From CAYMAZ01 sp964428185 (GTDB lineage: Bacteria > Bacteroidota > Bacteroidia > Bacteroidales > DTU049): a stretch of DNA of 64,000 nt. Each line of letters begins with the position of its first letter. Position 1 is the first letter of the stretch. Position numbers and translations under genes: made by a program. The DNA is taken from NCBI GenBank assembly GCA_964428185.1, contig CAYRXH010000005.1:1-64000 (forward strand), read 5' to 3'. The notes beneath the pieces are model-generated. The model saw only the letters and a list, made by a program, of their open reading frames with translations, was not told where the DNA came from and ran no database searches. Positions 40,715 through 49,298 of the stretch are shown here, one piece after another.

Positions 40715-41296
40715 TTAAAGATTAAAGAATAATTTTACTTCAAACAATCGTCTTTCATATATTCTACGATTATTCATATTAAAACTTGTCCATGAATTAA
40801 TAATCAAAGATGTATCATAATTTGGAATAATGTTATATTTTTGTTCAATAAGATGATTGTGAAAAGTTGAATTACGAATAGCAGATGGTTTAACATTATA
40901 GTATAACATTGCCATTGCTAATGCTTTGTTTCCTGTTAAGAAGTATGTTTTAGATACATAAATTATGCGTTTATGAAAATCTGAATTTAATAATGAATCT
41001 GCTTCATGTAAAGAAATATTATCAGGCTTATATGGATATTGATGTCCATATCCTATGTACCAAAATGTATCATTTGGTAATTGATATGGTTCTAATCTTA
41101 ATCCTTCATATTTCTTTATATTTTCAATAGCTAAATCATAATTTACGTTATTAAGAACAAGATTTATATCATATTCTTTACTAATTATATTTTTAGGAAG
41201 TTCGTTATTTATTAAATATGATATAAAACATAATCCTGAAATAAAAATTGCTATTACTGTAAGGAGAAAAAATGAGACAATGTTTTTATTTTCCAT
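40715..41296 (-). CDS. Lysozyme-like protein (GH24 type), membrane-anchored
   Basis: About 193 residues from MENKNIVSFF. A single hydrophobic anchor at about 6-28 is followed by the phage-lysozyme pattern EGLRLEPY (catalytic Glu64), WYIGYGH, ADSLL, ALAMAMLYYNV and NRRIYERRLF. Phage lysozymes cleave peptidoglycan, and the uncleaved anchor suggests a SAR-like export route. At the position of T4 lysozyme Thr26 there is Tyr80, and the T4 Asp20 equivalent is unclear, so activity may be altered. Oddly it lies in the replication operon, overlapping the DnaB gene by 11 nt, away from the lysis cassette near 61 kb. Confidence 0.7.
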   Translation of the reverse strand: MENKNIVSFFLLTVIAIFISGLCFISYLINNELPKNIISKEYDINLVLNNVNYDLAIENIKKYEGLRLEPYQLPNDTFWYIGYGHQYPYKPDNISLHEADSLLNSDFHKRIIYVSKTYFLTGNKALAMAMLYYNVKPSAIRNSTFHNHLIEQKYNIIPNYDTSLIINSWTSFNMNNRRIYERRLFEVKLFFNL

Positions 41297-42704
41297 AATC
41301 GTGAATAAATTTAAAATCAGAGTATTGTAAATCTGCAAAAAATCTAAATATTCCTGTTGAGCCGTTTCTATTTTTTGTTATTTCTGCAACACCTAATTTC
41401 ATTAAAATATCTTTTGATTCAGGATATGCATCAATAAGGTCGGGATAATTAGCAAATCTGTTTAGAAGCATAATTTGTGTTGAAGCGTCTCTAATTCTTG
41501 TAGAGCCTTTGAAATGTTTTTCTCTTGGTCTATAGGCAGTTTTTAGATTAGTAGTATCTAGTTGTTCATCAGTAAAGTGATGAAGAACTATAATATAAGA
41601 CTTAATTTTATTAACATAACAAGCATTTCTGATATTATATATTTCTCTTGCAATAGTATCATCAATTCTTACTTGATTTTCTTTATTTCCATGATCGTTG
41701 AGTAACATTAGATTATCAATTATTAAGATATTAAATCTATCTGGTCTTTTAGAAACAAAAGCCTTGTATTCTGTGTTAATATCAATAATTGATCTTGGTT
41801 GTTCTACAATATCAACATCATATTTAGAGAAAATATTTCTATAGGATAATACAGTATGAAGTTCAAGTTCAGACATTTTATAGTTCTTACCTTCCATCTG
41901 TTCATCTGTTAATCCTATCATTGGTGAAAGAAAACATCTAACAAGTTTATTTGCATCATCTTCTAAACTGTACCATTTTATACTTATTCTATCAGAGTTA
42001 TATTTTAAGAGTTCTCTTATAAGAGCAATAACGAGTCTTGTTTTTCCTGAACCTGATTTACCACCAATTAATAATGTATTATTTTCTGATATTAAGGCAA
42101 ATTTGTCAATAACTTCATTATTAAATGGTATCCATTGCTCTTTTAATAAATTATCGTTATTATGAATATTATAGATATTCATAATGACATCATCTATATT
42201 TTTAGAAAACTCTTTTTGTTCCAACATTCTTGTCCATTCTACTAATTTAGTTAATGAACTGTTTGTTACAGAAATTATATCAAATGGGTCATTGTTGTCA
42301 AATGATTTATTAACAGCATTATGACAAATGTTGATAATTTCTCTTAAAATATACTTTTCTACGATGTATAAAGCATATTTAACAGTGTCATTAGCGTATA
42401 AAAAGTTTCTTGTTAAATCCATTATATATGATGCACCACCTACTTGTTCTAGTTTACCAATGTCACGGAGTTTTTGTATAATATAAGATATTTCAATAGG
42501 TTCATCAGATTGAAATAAATTAGATAGTACAGTAAAAATTATTTGATGTGCTTCTTTGAAAAAGTGAAATGGTTTAATTATGTTAATTGTGAAATGAAAT
42601 GTTTTAGGATTAGAAATAATCATACCTAAATATGTAGCTTCAATATCAACACATTCAGGTAATTTTTTTTCAAAATCCTGAAAAAGTTTAATAGATTTTG
42701 TCAT
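41286..42704 (-). CDS. dnaB: Replicative DNA helicase, DnaB-like
   Basis: 472 residues. The N-terminal domain (IEATYLGMIISNP, then GASYIMDL at about 91-97) matches the DnaB primase-interaction domain. The RecA-like core has Walker A GGKSGSGKT (214-222), Walker B NILIIDNLMLL (325-335) and a downstream LHHF and a GSTRIRDAS segment, as in the DnaB H4/arginine-finger region. It unwinds duplex DNA at the phage fork as a hexamer. It overlaps a 124-residue gene upstream by 17 nt and the lysozyme-like gene downstream. Confidence is high; the length is normal for the family. Confidence 0.88.
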   Translation of the reverse strand: MTKSIKLFQDFEKKLPECVDIEATYLGMIISNPKTFHFTINIIKPFHFFKEAHQIIFTVLSNLFQSDEPIEISYIIQKLRDIGKLEQVGGASYIMDLTRNFLYANDTVKYALYIVEKYILREIINICHNAVNKSFDNNDPFDIISVTNSSLTKLVEWTRMLEQKEFSKNIDDVIMNIYNIHNNDNLLKEQWIPFNNEVIDKFALISENNTLLIGGKSGSGKTRLVIALIRELLKYNSDRISIKWYSLEDDANKLVRCFLSPMIGLTDEQMEGKNYKMSELELHTVLSYRNIFSKYDVDIVEQPRSIIDINTEYKAFVSKRPDRFNILIIDNLMLLNDHGNKENQVRIDDTIAREIYNIRNACYVNKIKSYIIVLHHFTDEQLDTTNLKTAYRPREKHFKGSTRIRDASTQIMLLNRFANYPDLIDAYPESKDILMKLGVAEITKNRNGSTGIFRFFADLQYSDFKFIHDYGK

Positions 42705-43062
42705 ATTCTTCTCTTAATTTATCAAGGTCGCCAAAAATATAAATACTTCTAGGGTCTTTTCTGGAAATTTTGTTAAAATTTTGCAAGTGCATTTGACTAT
42801 TTAAGAAATCTATTGGAGATTTAAGTCTTTCATCTTTTGGGATAAAATCTTTATTAGCTGAAGAATATTTGGCATTCCACCATAGTACATAAGATTCGTA
42901 TTTATTAATGATATAATCTGCATCTATTAATTTATCTTCAAATGTATAACCACAAACAGATTGCATTTCATATTTTAATAAATTTAAATCTATTGGTTCA
43001 GGATTAATAGCATGCATTTTATTTACATCATACATTGTAATTGTAACTTTAACTTTTTCCAT
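42688..43062 (-). CDS. Hypothetical protein upstream of DnaB
   Basis: 124 residues, helical, Asp/Lys-rich; N-terminal strand EKVKVTITMYDV, then FEDKLIDADYIINKYESYVLWWNAKY. Its 3' end overlaps the helicase start by 17 nt, so translation is coupled. Location suggests a helicase loader or primosome accessory, but no AAA+ motif is present, so this is only a positional guess. Confidence 0.5.
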   Translation of the reverse strand: MEKVKVTITMYDVNKMHAINPEPIDLNLLKYEMQSVCGYTFEDKLIDADYIINKYESYVLWWNAKYSSANKDFIPKDERLKSPIDFLNSQMHLQNFNKISRKDPRSIYIFGDLDKLREEYDKIY

Positions 43063-43064
43063 AG

Positions 43065-43643
43065 TTAGTATTTTAATAATTTAATTTTGCTAATAGCGAA
43101 AAGTGAATGATCAATTTCTGGTAAAAGGTCAAGTTCGGTTGAATTAATAATGTTTTCAAAATAATCTATGATGGCGTCTAATGGATAAAAATTATTTACA
43201 TTACAAATAATAACCCCATGATTATCTTTGTTTACTTCATATCCTAGAGGATATGGCCAAATATAGTCCATGTTATCATCCTCAAAATAGTTATATTTTA
43301 CCATAAGGTCTTGGATGATTTGAACAGCATTAATAAAGTCAAATTTTCTGTGTGAATCTCTTAGGAAATAAAAACCTACTTTCCATATTTTATCATTTTT
43401 AAATAAGTTTTGGATTTCTACTTTATTTTGTACATACACATGACCATAATTTTTGTAATATGTTTCAACAGTTTTTGATGGTCCTAATCTTTTAAATTCT
43501 TTTAACACATAAGAATTATCATGTGTATCGTCAGTAACCCATTTTTTATACGTTTGTATTTCCTTACTGTTTTTAAGAGAAGGAATGTTCCCATTTAGGA
43601 ACACTCCTTTATTAATAATTAAATTTAACAAATCTCTATTCAT
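43065..43643 (-). CDS. rusA: RusA-like Holliday junction resolvase (putative)
   Basis: 192 residues. The core GFYFLRDSHRKFDFINAVQIIQDLM, then YFEDDNMDYIWP contains the acidic residues of RusA endonucleases (D96, D102, D112 and the D122-D123 pair) in the expected order. RusA dimers cut four-way junctions formed in recombination and replication. The N-terminal 75 residues are longer than in E. coli RusA (120 residues). It overlaps the upstream gene by 4 nt and lies 2 bp from the next one within the replication operon. Confidence 0.65.
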   Translation of the reverse strand: MNRDLLNLIINKGVFLNGNIPSLKNSKEIQTYKKWVTDDTHDNSYVLKEFKRLGPSKTVETYYKNYGHVYVQNKVEIQNLFKNDKIWKVGFYFLRDSHRKFDFINAVQIIQDLMVKYNYFEDDNMDYIWPYPLGYEVNKDNHGVIICNVNNFYPLDAIIDYFENIINSTELDLLPEIDHSLFAISKIKLLKY

Positions 43644-44509
43644 AATGATGTTATGTTTTCGTTAATAAAGGATAAAAAGATAGAACTAAATTCTGTGTTT
43701 TGACTAATGATATTAGATATTTCCATTGATTGTGGCTTATGAAGGTTAGTACCTATATTATATACTTCGTATCCAGATAGAGTGTTATTGTTTGAGATTG
43801 AAAGAGATGATAATATATTTTCTGTAAATTTGGAAATCTGTCCTTGATTTAGAGCATATATATTTTTATCATTGATATAATTTTTAATAGTATTAGAATC
43901 TTTTTCAACTCTAATAGCTGTTAATAAGCCAATAAATTGAAAACAGTTGTCTAAAGAAAATTCAATATTTTTTAGTTTATTAATTGTATTTTCATGAAAA
44001 TATATATGTTCTTCATGTTTATAAATCCAATCAGAGACGATATCAAACATGTGTGTTAATTTAATATTTTTAGTTGATAAATAGTTATCATAATTAAAGA
44101 TAGATAAATTATTACATATTTTGATATTTGCCCCTATTGCTATTTCAATACTATTTTGGTGATATGATATAGCAATTTTAGTGTTCCATTCATCATTACC
44201 TGTTTCAATTGAAAATCCAGTTATTAATCTTCTAAACACATGAGCTTCTATAGATTTTTCACCTTTAATTTGTTCTACATAAGGCAATACTGAAACACCT
44301 GGAATTTTAGAAGGGCCACTATTTGAAACATATATATCTTCTATATTAGCAATAAATCTTTTATTAATAATATTACTTACATTGTCAATTACATCTACAT
44401 GTGACATTCCATGTACAGATTTGCCACTAATCATTTTTTCATCTAATGACAATTTTAGTTCATCAAAAGAGATGATTTCATAGCCATCTTTGAAATTCAA
44501 TTTTTTCAT
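43640..44509 (-). CDS. DUF3871/DUF932-like phage protein (tentative)
   Basis: 289 residues. Features include SVHGMSHVDVIDNVS near 34-48, HVFRRLITGFSI, then a strand-rich core IEIAIGANIKICNNLSIF that resembles the "cN.ci" motif of DUF3871/DUF932-like proteins found in Bacteroides mobile elements and phages. The biochemical role of these families is not known. It lies between RusA-like and Fe-S nuclease genes in the replication operon. Weak family match; treat as hypothetical if not confirmed. Confidence 0.4.
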   Translation of the reverse strand: MKKLNFKDGYEIISFDELKLSLDEKMISGKSVHGMSHVDVIDNVSNIINKRFIANIEDIYVSNSGPSKIPGVSVLPYVEQIKGEKSIEAHVFRRLITGFSIETGNDEWNTKIAISYHQNSIEIAIGANIKICNNLSIFNYDNYLSTKNIKLTHMFDIVSDWIYKHEEHIYFHENTINKLKNIEFSLDNCFQFIGLLTAIRVEKDSNTIKNYINDKNIYALNQGQISKFTENILSSLSISNNNTLSGYEVYNIGTNLHKPQSMEISNIISQNTEFSSIFLSFINENITSL

Positions 44510-44527
44510 AATTAAAATTTTAATAAG

Positions 44528-45514
44528 TTAAACAACTTTAATATTAATTGCTTCCTGACATGAACCTGTATTTTTAGGATTATGAGGACAATCTTTACAA
44601 TTATTGAAAGAACCAATTTGAGGAAATTCTGTGTCAAAGCAATATGTTAGTTCTATAATAGTTTGTTTGATTCTTGCATGCATCATTTTGATGTCATCTT
44701 CATCTGGGTTGTGCATGAATATTTCTTGGTTCATGTTTTTAGAATAATCAAAGACCCAATATAAGCATGTTTTTCCTGATAAAAAGTTATATATGTCAAA
44801 TTGAATATGATCCATATACTCAGGTTTACCCCAAGCATATGGACCAAATGAATTATTAATGTTTTCTGTTAGTTTAAGGTCAATTACACAATCAATAAAT
44901 TCATTTTGATGATAAATGGGATGTACGATATCGACAATACCTTTTATATAAAATGTAAATCTATCATCATATTCAGTTTGATAATTGATTTTGTATTTGA
45001 TTTGTGTATTTATACCAGGAAGTATATTTATTCCATATTGTTGGCAAAGCCGTTTAAATTCTATAGCTTGATTTTCAATGCGTATTTGGTCTAGGGTTTT
45101 TTGTCCTAATGGTTTTACAGTTCTTGGCAAATCCAATATTTTATCATTACTTGATGTACCACCTAAACACAATGTTTCAAAGTAATTACCTTTTAACATT
45201 GGTAAAGATTTTATGACAGAATGAGATTTGATAATAAAACAAGTATATATTTTAAAAGGACAATAATTTAATACTGTTCCTTTATTAGTAGTAAATTGTT
45301 TTATTAAACTTTGAGAGATATTAATAATTGGTTTGCCATTATCATATTTTAATACAGCATTGGTATTATATTTGACACTATCGATAGTGTTATCATTTTT
45401 AGCATTGCCAAAAGCAACAGGAATAGTAGCAAATTTAGTATTTTTTTCATCGTTTTTAATATTATCATCAGTTATTGGGTTTTTTTTTAGATATTTATCA
45501 AAGATAGAATTCAT
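44528..45514 (-). CDS. PD-(D/E)XK nuclease with putative Fe-S cluster (Cas4/AddB-like)
   Basis: 328 residues. FYIKGIVDIVHP (D195) followed by CVIDLKLTE (D212, K214) is the PD-(D/E)XK catalytic core of RecB/Cas4-type exonucleases. Cys85 (NYCPFKIY) plus C306, C309 and C319 near the C-terminus reproduce the four-Cys iron-sulfur arrangement of AddB and Cas4 nucleases. The first ~60 residues are low-complexity Asn/Asp. Likely processes DNA ends with the adjacent ssDNA-binding protein (4-nt overlap) and the Rad50-like ATPase upstream. Confidence 0.75.
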   Translation of the reverse strand: MNSIFDKYLKKNPITDDNIKNDEKNTKFATIPVAFGNAKNDNTIDSVKYNTNAVLKYDNGKPIINISQSLIKQFTTNKGTVLNYCPFKIYTCFIIKSHSVIKSLPMLKGNYFETLCLGGTSSNDKILDLPRTVKPLGQKTLDQIRIENQAIEFKRLCQQYGINILPGINTQIKYKINYQTEYDDRFTFYIKGIVDIVHPIYHQNEFIDCVIDLKLTENINNSFGPYAWGKPEYMDHIQFDIYNFLSGKTCLYWVFDYSKNMNQEIFMHNPDEDDIKMMHARIKQTIIELTYCFDTEFPQIGSFNNCKDCPHNPKNTGSCQEAINIKVV

Positions 45515-45951
45515 GATTTTAGTTTATTTTCAAACTCATTTTTTAATTTGATAGATATTTCACAAAGTCTGTATGCAGTTTCTTCTATTTTATTAATATC
45601 AAGTTTACTGTGACAGACAAGCATTATGGCATTTGAAATTGCATTACCTACCATTGGTCCAACAGTATCAAGTGGTCTGGAGAAATTGGTATGAGGATTT
45701 TTTGGAACAGGGGTATTATCAGTTTTAATAGGAGTTATTTTATAGTATTTTTCGTTATTAGAGTTTAATTTTAATTCCATATTATAACTAATCAAATCTC
45801 CTTTGATAAATTTAGTTTGTTCTTTGGATTGAGAAATATATTCGCCTGTATCTCCATTTTCAAAACTAATTTTGTGAACATAGAAAGAGCCATAATTGTT
45901 ACTAAATTCTCTTTCAAATTTTACTTCTAATACTTTGCTTTGTTTAATCAT
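45511..45951 (-). CDS. ssDNA-binding OB-fold protein (putative)
   Basis: 146 residues. The N-terminal ~90 residues (VKFEREFSNNYGSFYVHKI, FENGDTGEYISQSKEQTKF, GDLISYNMEL, YYKITPI) read as a five-strand OB fold of the type found in Bacteroidetes phage single-strand binding proteins. A helical C-terminal domain follows; no acidic tail. Its stop overlaps the start of the Fe-S nuclease by 4 nt. A promoter -7 box lies 22 nt upstream, so it is the first gene of the leftward replication operon. Confidence 0.6.
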   Translation of the reverse strand: MIKQSKVLEVKFEREFSNNYGSFYVHKISFENGDTGEYISQSKEQTKFIKGDLISYNMELKLNSNNEKYYKITPIKTDNTPVPKNPHTNFSRPLDTVGPMVGNAISNAIMLVCHSKLDINKIEETAYRLCEISIKLKNEFENKLKS

Positions 45952-45972
45952 TGGTTTAGGTTTTAATGGTTA

Positions 45973-45980
45973 ATAAAAAA
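45973..45980 (-). promoter_or_regulatory. Promoter -7 element for the replication operon
   Basis: On the minus strand TAACTTTG matches the Bacteroidales -7 consensus, 22 nt before the ATG at 45951. The -33 region lacks a perfect TTTG. It would drive the run from the ssDNA-binding protein through nuclease, RusA-like, DnaB and clamp genes. Confidence 0.5.
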
Positions 45981-46121
45981 TACAAAGTTAAATATAAATA
46001 CTAAGATATTAAAGGAAAATTTGTTAAATTATATTTTATTATATGTTTTAATATTTTAGTATTTATGAGTATGGGATTATATTATGTAATTTAATTTAAT
46101 TTAATTAGTGGTTTAGATTAA

Positions 46122-46185
46122 TTTTAAGAGGACTTTATTATAAAGATAGTATCAGGTACTACTTCGTGATAAAGTCCTCTTAAAA
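46122..46185. other. Long inverted repeat with nested hairpin (structured RNA or DNA)
   Basis: A perfect 17-bp inverted repeat pairs 46122-46138 with 46169-46185, and the 30-nt loop contains a second 5-bp stem (147-151 with 157-161). It lies in the 256-bp gap between the Rad50-like gene and the ssDNA-binding gene, both leftward. Neither strand has a clean T-run after the stem, but the stem ends in T/A-rich pairs, so it may be a terminator variant, an RNase III processing site or a protein-binding palindrome. The rest of the gap is A+T-rich spacer holding the promoter element. Confidence 0.75.
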
Positions 46186-46207
46186 ACGTTTAAAATGGAT
46201 AAAATGA

Positions 46208-47977
46208 CTATTCTTCTATTAGGGCTTCTACTTTTAATCCACCTTGTGGAATAACTTTTTCTAATAAAACAATAGCTTTATTATTAACAGCTAGTTCATG
46301 CAAAATCTTTAATCTTTCATTATCAAAACTTTCACCTCTACCAACCAAAAGAATAGGAAAATGAGAATTAAGTTTTAAAAGTATCTTGCATGCAATTATC
46401 ATTTGTTTAGATTGAGATATTTGTGTATCAGATAATGGTAAATAATCATTATCATGAAGAACGTAAATACAATCATCTTCTATTTTAATATCTTCTAATA
46501 TAGGATTATTTTTAATTAGTAATTTTTTCTGTTCTCTTAGTGATTCTATCTTTTCATCTAATTCTTGTTTAGCAATGGAACATTCATAGTATTTCTTTTG
46601 TGCTTCTTCATAATCTTGATACTTATAGAGTGTTGAATTTATTAATTTTTCCATTTCCAATGCTTGAAGATATTTTTCTTCTAAGATATCATCAGGAACA
46701 AAGTTAAGTTCTGATAGTTCTTTAGTTATTTCATCTTTCTTAATGTTATATCTTCTTTCAATATCAGTTTTTTCTTCAATTAAGTTATTATATTCATTTT
46801 TTAAGTCATTGATAGTTTTATTAATAATATCAATTCTTTGATTGATTTTATTAATAATATCATCATATGATGTTTTTATAAGTTCAAGATTATCATTAAG
46901 AGATTGCATTTTTATAGAAATAGATTTCTTTTCTTCATATTCTGTTTTTGTCTTTTTTATTTCGTCTTCTATTTCTAAAATATCTTTTGATATTAGTTCT
47001 TTTTCAGTGTCTGTTATATTTATTTCTTTTAATCTTTTAGAATAGTGTGCTATATCAGTGTATATGGGTGTTCGTAAATCATAATTAATTTTTTCTTTTT
47101 CTGTTAGGTCAAGATATAGATTACGAACATTTTCATCTAGACATTTAAGGAATATTTCGGATTGTTTTTTTCTGCCTTCTGCTGTTTTTCCCCATGATAC
47201 AAATTCTTCAGCGGTAAAGTCTTGATATGAGAATATGTCTCTTATAGAAGTTATAGAATGTGTTCTTATACCTTTATTATTTACCATTGTAAATTTGACT
47301 TTACCATCTTTATGAGCTTCCATTGTCACTGAATATGTATTTCCGTCAGGGGTATCAATAATACCTGTTATCAAAGACTCTTGTTCGCCTATGGATACTG
47401 GTATTTTTGTATCATTCTTTGCTTTTATTAAACTTTTGAAGGCTTCTAATATAGACGATTTTCCTACTTCGTTTTGTCCAGATATTATATATACATTACT
47501 ATTATTCAATTCTACATTTAAGTTCTTTATTAACTTATAGTTCTTAATGTGAAATTTTATATTGAATGTATAATCATTATCTGTGGTTGTTTCATTTTCA
47601 TTAATCAATGATGATGGTATTTCTTCTTTTGAAGGATTATTATTAGAAGAAATACTTTCTTCTTCAGGTGAGGAAGAAAGTATTTCAGGTGTATCAGGGC
47701 TATTGATTACAAGAACATCATTTTCATCAATATTAACCAGTTCAAAATAGGTTTCATCTAATTCTGTATCTGAGAAATTATTATGTACTATACTGAAATA
47801 TTTGTTATATTCATCCAGTACATCAATAATATGAATATAAGAATCATATTTTTTACTGTATAGAATCATACCTTTTTTAAGAGGCAAGAAAGTTTTAAAA
47901 TAAAATTCTTCTTTTAATGCTAAGTGATTATTGTCTGTTTCTTTTATTTTTGAGATTTTGACAATTATTGTTTTCAT
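46208..47977 (-). CDS. Rad50/SMC-like ATPase
   Basis: 589 residues. N-terminal ~130 residues are extra, ending in an acidic Ser/Glu linker. The ABC-type head follows with Walker A SGQNEVGKSSILEAF (166-180). A coiled coil runs about 310-480 (for example DLKNEYNNLIEEKTDIERR). A C-terminal lobe has a degenerate signature (SQSKQMIIACK) and the sequence FPILLVGRGESFD where Walker B is expected, without the usual Asp-Glu pair. Such proteins tether or resect DNA ends with nucleases. The gene overlaps a small zinc-ribbon gene upstream by 50 nt. Confidence 0.75.
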   Translation of the reverse strand: MKTIIVKISKIKETDNNHLALKEEFYFKTFLPLKKGMILYSKKYDSYIHIIDVLDEYNKYFSIVHNNFSDTELDETYFELVNIDENDVLVINSPDTPEILSSSPEEESISSNNNPSKEEIPSSLINENETTTDNDYTFNIKFHIKNYKLIKNLNVELNNSNVYIISGQNEVGKSSILEAFKSLIKAKNDTKIPVSIGEQESLITGIIDTPDGNTYSVTMEAHKDGKVKFTMVNNKGIRTHSITSIRDIFSYQDFTAEEFVSWGKTAEGRKKQSEIFLKCLDENVRNLYLDLTEKEKINYDLRTPIYTDIAHYSKRLKEINITDTEKELISKDILEIEDEIKKTKTEYEEKKSISIKMQSLNDNLELIKTSYDDIINKINQRIDIINKTINDLKNEYNNLIEEKTDIERRYNIKKDEITKELSELNFVPDDILEEKYLQALEMEKLINSTLYKYQDYEEAQKKYYECSIAKQELDEKIESLREQKKLLIKNNPILEDIKIEDDCIYVLHDNDYLPLSDTQISQSKQMIIACKILLKLNSHFPILLVGRGESFDNERLKILHELAVNNKAIVLLEKVIPQGGLKVEALIEE

Positions 47978-48128
47978 GGTTATGATGTTTTTGATTAATT
48001 AATTCATTTAATTGAACAAGTTCTTCAATACAATCTGAACATATTGTATATTCTCCTGGGTAATATGCATGATTGCATCTTAAACAAACTATTTTCTTTT
48101 TGTTTTTTGGATTATGTAAGTTTTTCAT
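47928..48128 (-). CDS. Small zinc-ribbon protein
   Basis: 66 residues from MKNLHNPKNKKK; upstream in-frame codons are inside the 358-residue gene and unlikely to be used. CLRCNHAYYPGEYTICSDC gives a four-Cys zinc ribbon (CxxC, 12 residues, CxxC), followed by a His/Asn-rich tail. It overlaps the Rad50-like gene start by 50 nt in another frame. Possibly a regulator or a nuclease accessory; no specific family. Confidence 0.55.
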   Translation of the reverse strand: MKNLHNPKNKKKIVCLRCNHAYYPGEYTICSDCIEELVQLNELINQKHHNHENNNCQNLKNKRNRQ

Positions 48129-48147
48129 ATTTTCTTTTACTATAATT

Positions 48148-49224
48148 TTATTTTTTGTTTTTGTGGTTATTTTGTTTAATGGTAAAATTATTATTATTAT
48201 CAAGAATATATTCAGTATTTGGCAATATATTGTTTTCACCCACATAAACTGTGACAGTCCTAATAACATTATACGAATCTCTGTATTCAAGTGATAACAT
48301 TGAATTATCGCCGCCTTTAACACTCGAACCGATACCACCTTTTAGTTTGGAATTATTGCCACCTGATATGATAGAATGGTCACCACTGTTAATAATAGTA
48401 TCATTTCCACCACTTACTATTGAGCCATAATCTGTTGTAATAAAAGAATAATCACCACCTTGAACTTCTGCCCAGTTTCTACAAGTAATAACAGATCTAT
48501 TACCTCCTGTTGCTGTGGATTGCATGCCTCCTGAGATTACAGATTCATTACCACCTGTTATTATTGTGCCAGAACCACCTGTAATGAATGAATTATTACC
48601 TCCTTCAATAAAGGATTTATTACCTCCTGTAATTGTTGAATAGTTTCCACCTTTAACTTTTGACCAGTGACCTCCTACGATTACAGAATCATTACCACCT
48701 GTAACAGTAGAGCCATTCCCTCCCCTAATAATAGACATGTTGCCGCCAGTTACTTGAGAAAGGTCGCCTCCTATGACGTTAGAAAAATCACCTCCTTTGA
48801 TTATAGAATAGTCTCCTCCAACAGCAACTTCTCCGTTACCTACAACAATTGTAGCTCCTATTATACCTATATTACCATAGACATTTGCTATAATGTTTGT
48901 AGCTGTTTCTCTATCTCCTACATATATTACATTGCCACCTTTAAATTTAACTTTACCATTAAGGTCTATGATTCCTTTTTCTTTTACTTCTAATACCATC
49001 CATAATGCATCATCGTTTGTATAAAATAAAGTACCATCACCTCGTCCTTTTAAAGCACCGTGCAAACCTTTGCCAAAAATAGGTGAAGGATTCCAATCAG
49101 GTGCTTCTACCCAACCTGACATAGGATATTGAAAATGTTCAAAATTGGAACAATTATTTTTATCATTTGTTCTTAATACTAATACATGACCTTTTTTTAC
49201 TTTAAACTCTTTTTCTCTTTTCAT
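48148..49224 (-). CDS. GG-octad repeat (beta-solenoid) protein, paralogue B
   Basis: 358 residues. The N-terminal domain (1-115) is nearly identical in layout to paralogue A: GHVLVLRTNDKNN, GWVEAPDW, GLHGALKG. From about 128 to 325 there are roughly 22 eight-residue units of the form GGNxSxxx (for example VTGGNMSIIRGGNGSTVTGG), predicting a long beta-solenoid stacked on Gly turns. The C-terminal YVGENNILPNTEYILDNNN cap is shared with the paralogues. A+T-rich, like the phage core. Function unknown; scaffold or surface-mimic roles are speculative. Confidence 0.65.
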   Translation of the reverse strand: MKREKEFKVKKGHVLVLRTNDKNNCSNFEHFQYPMSGWVEAPDWNPSPIFGKGLHGALKGRGDGTLFYTNDDALWMVLEVKEKGIIDLNGKVKFKGGNVIYVGDRETATNIIANVYGNIGIIGATIVVGNGEVAVGGDYSIIKGGDFSNVIGGDLSQVTGGNMSIIRGGNGSTVTGGNDSVIVGGHWSKVKGGNYSTITGGNKSFIEGGNNSFITGGSGTIITGGNESVISGGMQSTATGGNRSVITCRNWAEVQGGDYSFITTDYGSIVSGGNDTIINSGDHSIISGGNNSKLKGGIGSSVKGGDNSMLSLEYRDSYNVIRTVTVYVGENNILPNTEYILDNNNNFTIKQNNHKNKK

Positions 49225-49243
49225 ATTGCTTTTTTTAAAGTTA

Positions 49244-49286
49244 AACCCAAATCCATCATTATTGATTCTAATGACAGATTTGGGTT
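49244..49286. other. Intergenic hairpin between paralogues B and C
   Basis: A 10-bp stem (49244-49253 with 49277-49286, core AACCCAAATC), a 2x2 internal loop and a 6-bp inner stem (256-261 with 269-274) form a long hairpin. On the minus strand it is followed by TTAACTTTAAAAAAA rather than a T-run. It may be a processing or stabilising element in the leftward transcript. Confidence 0.7.
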
Positions 49287-49298
49287 AAAAATGAATTA

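Noticed and set aside
48129..48338. N-terminal extension of the small zinc-ribbon gene (68 more hydrophobic residues)
   Set aside because: It lies within the 358-residue gene in another frame; the Cys-rich part has its own ATG at 48128.
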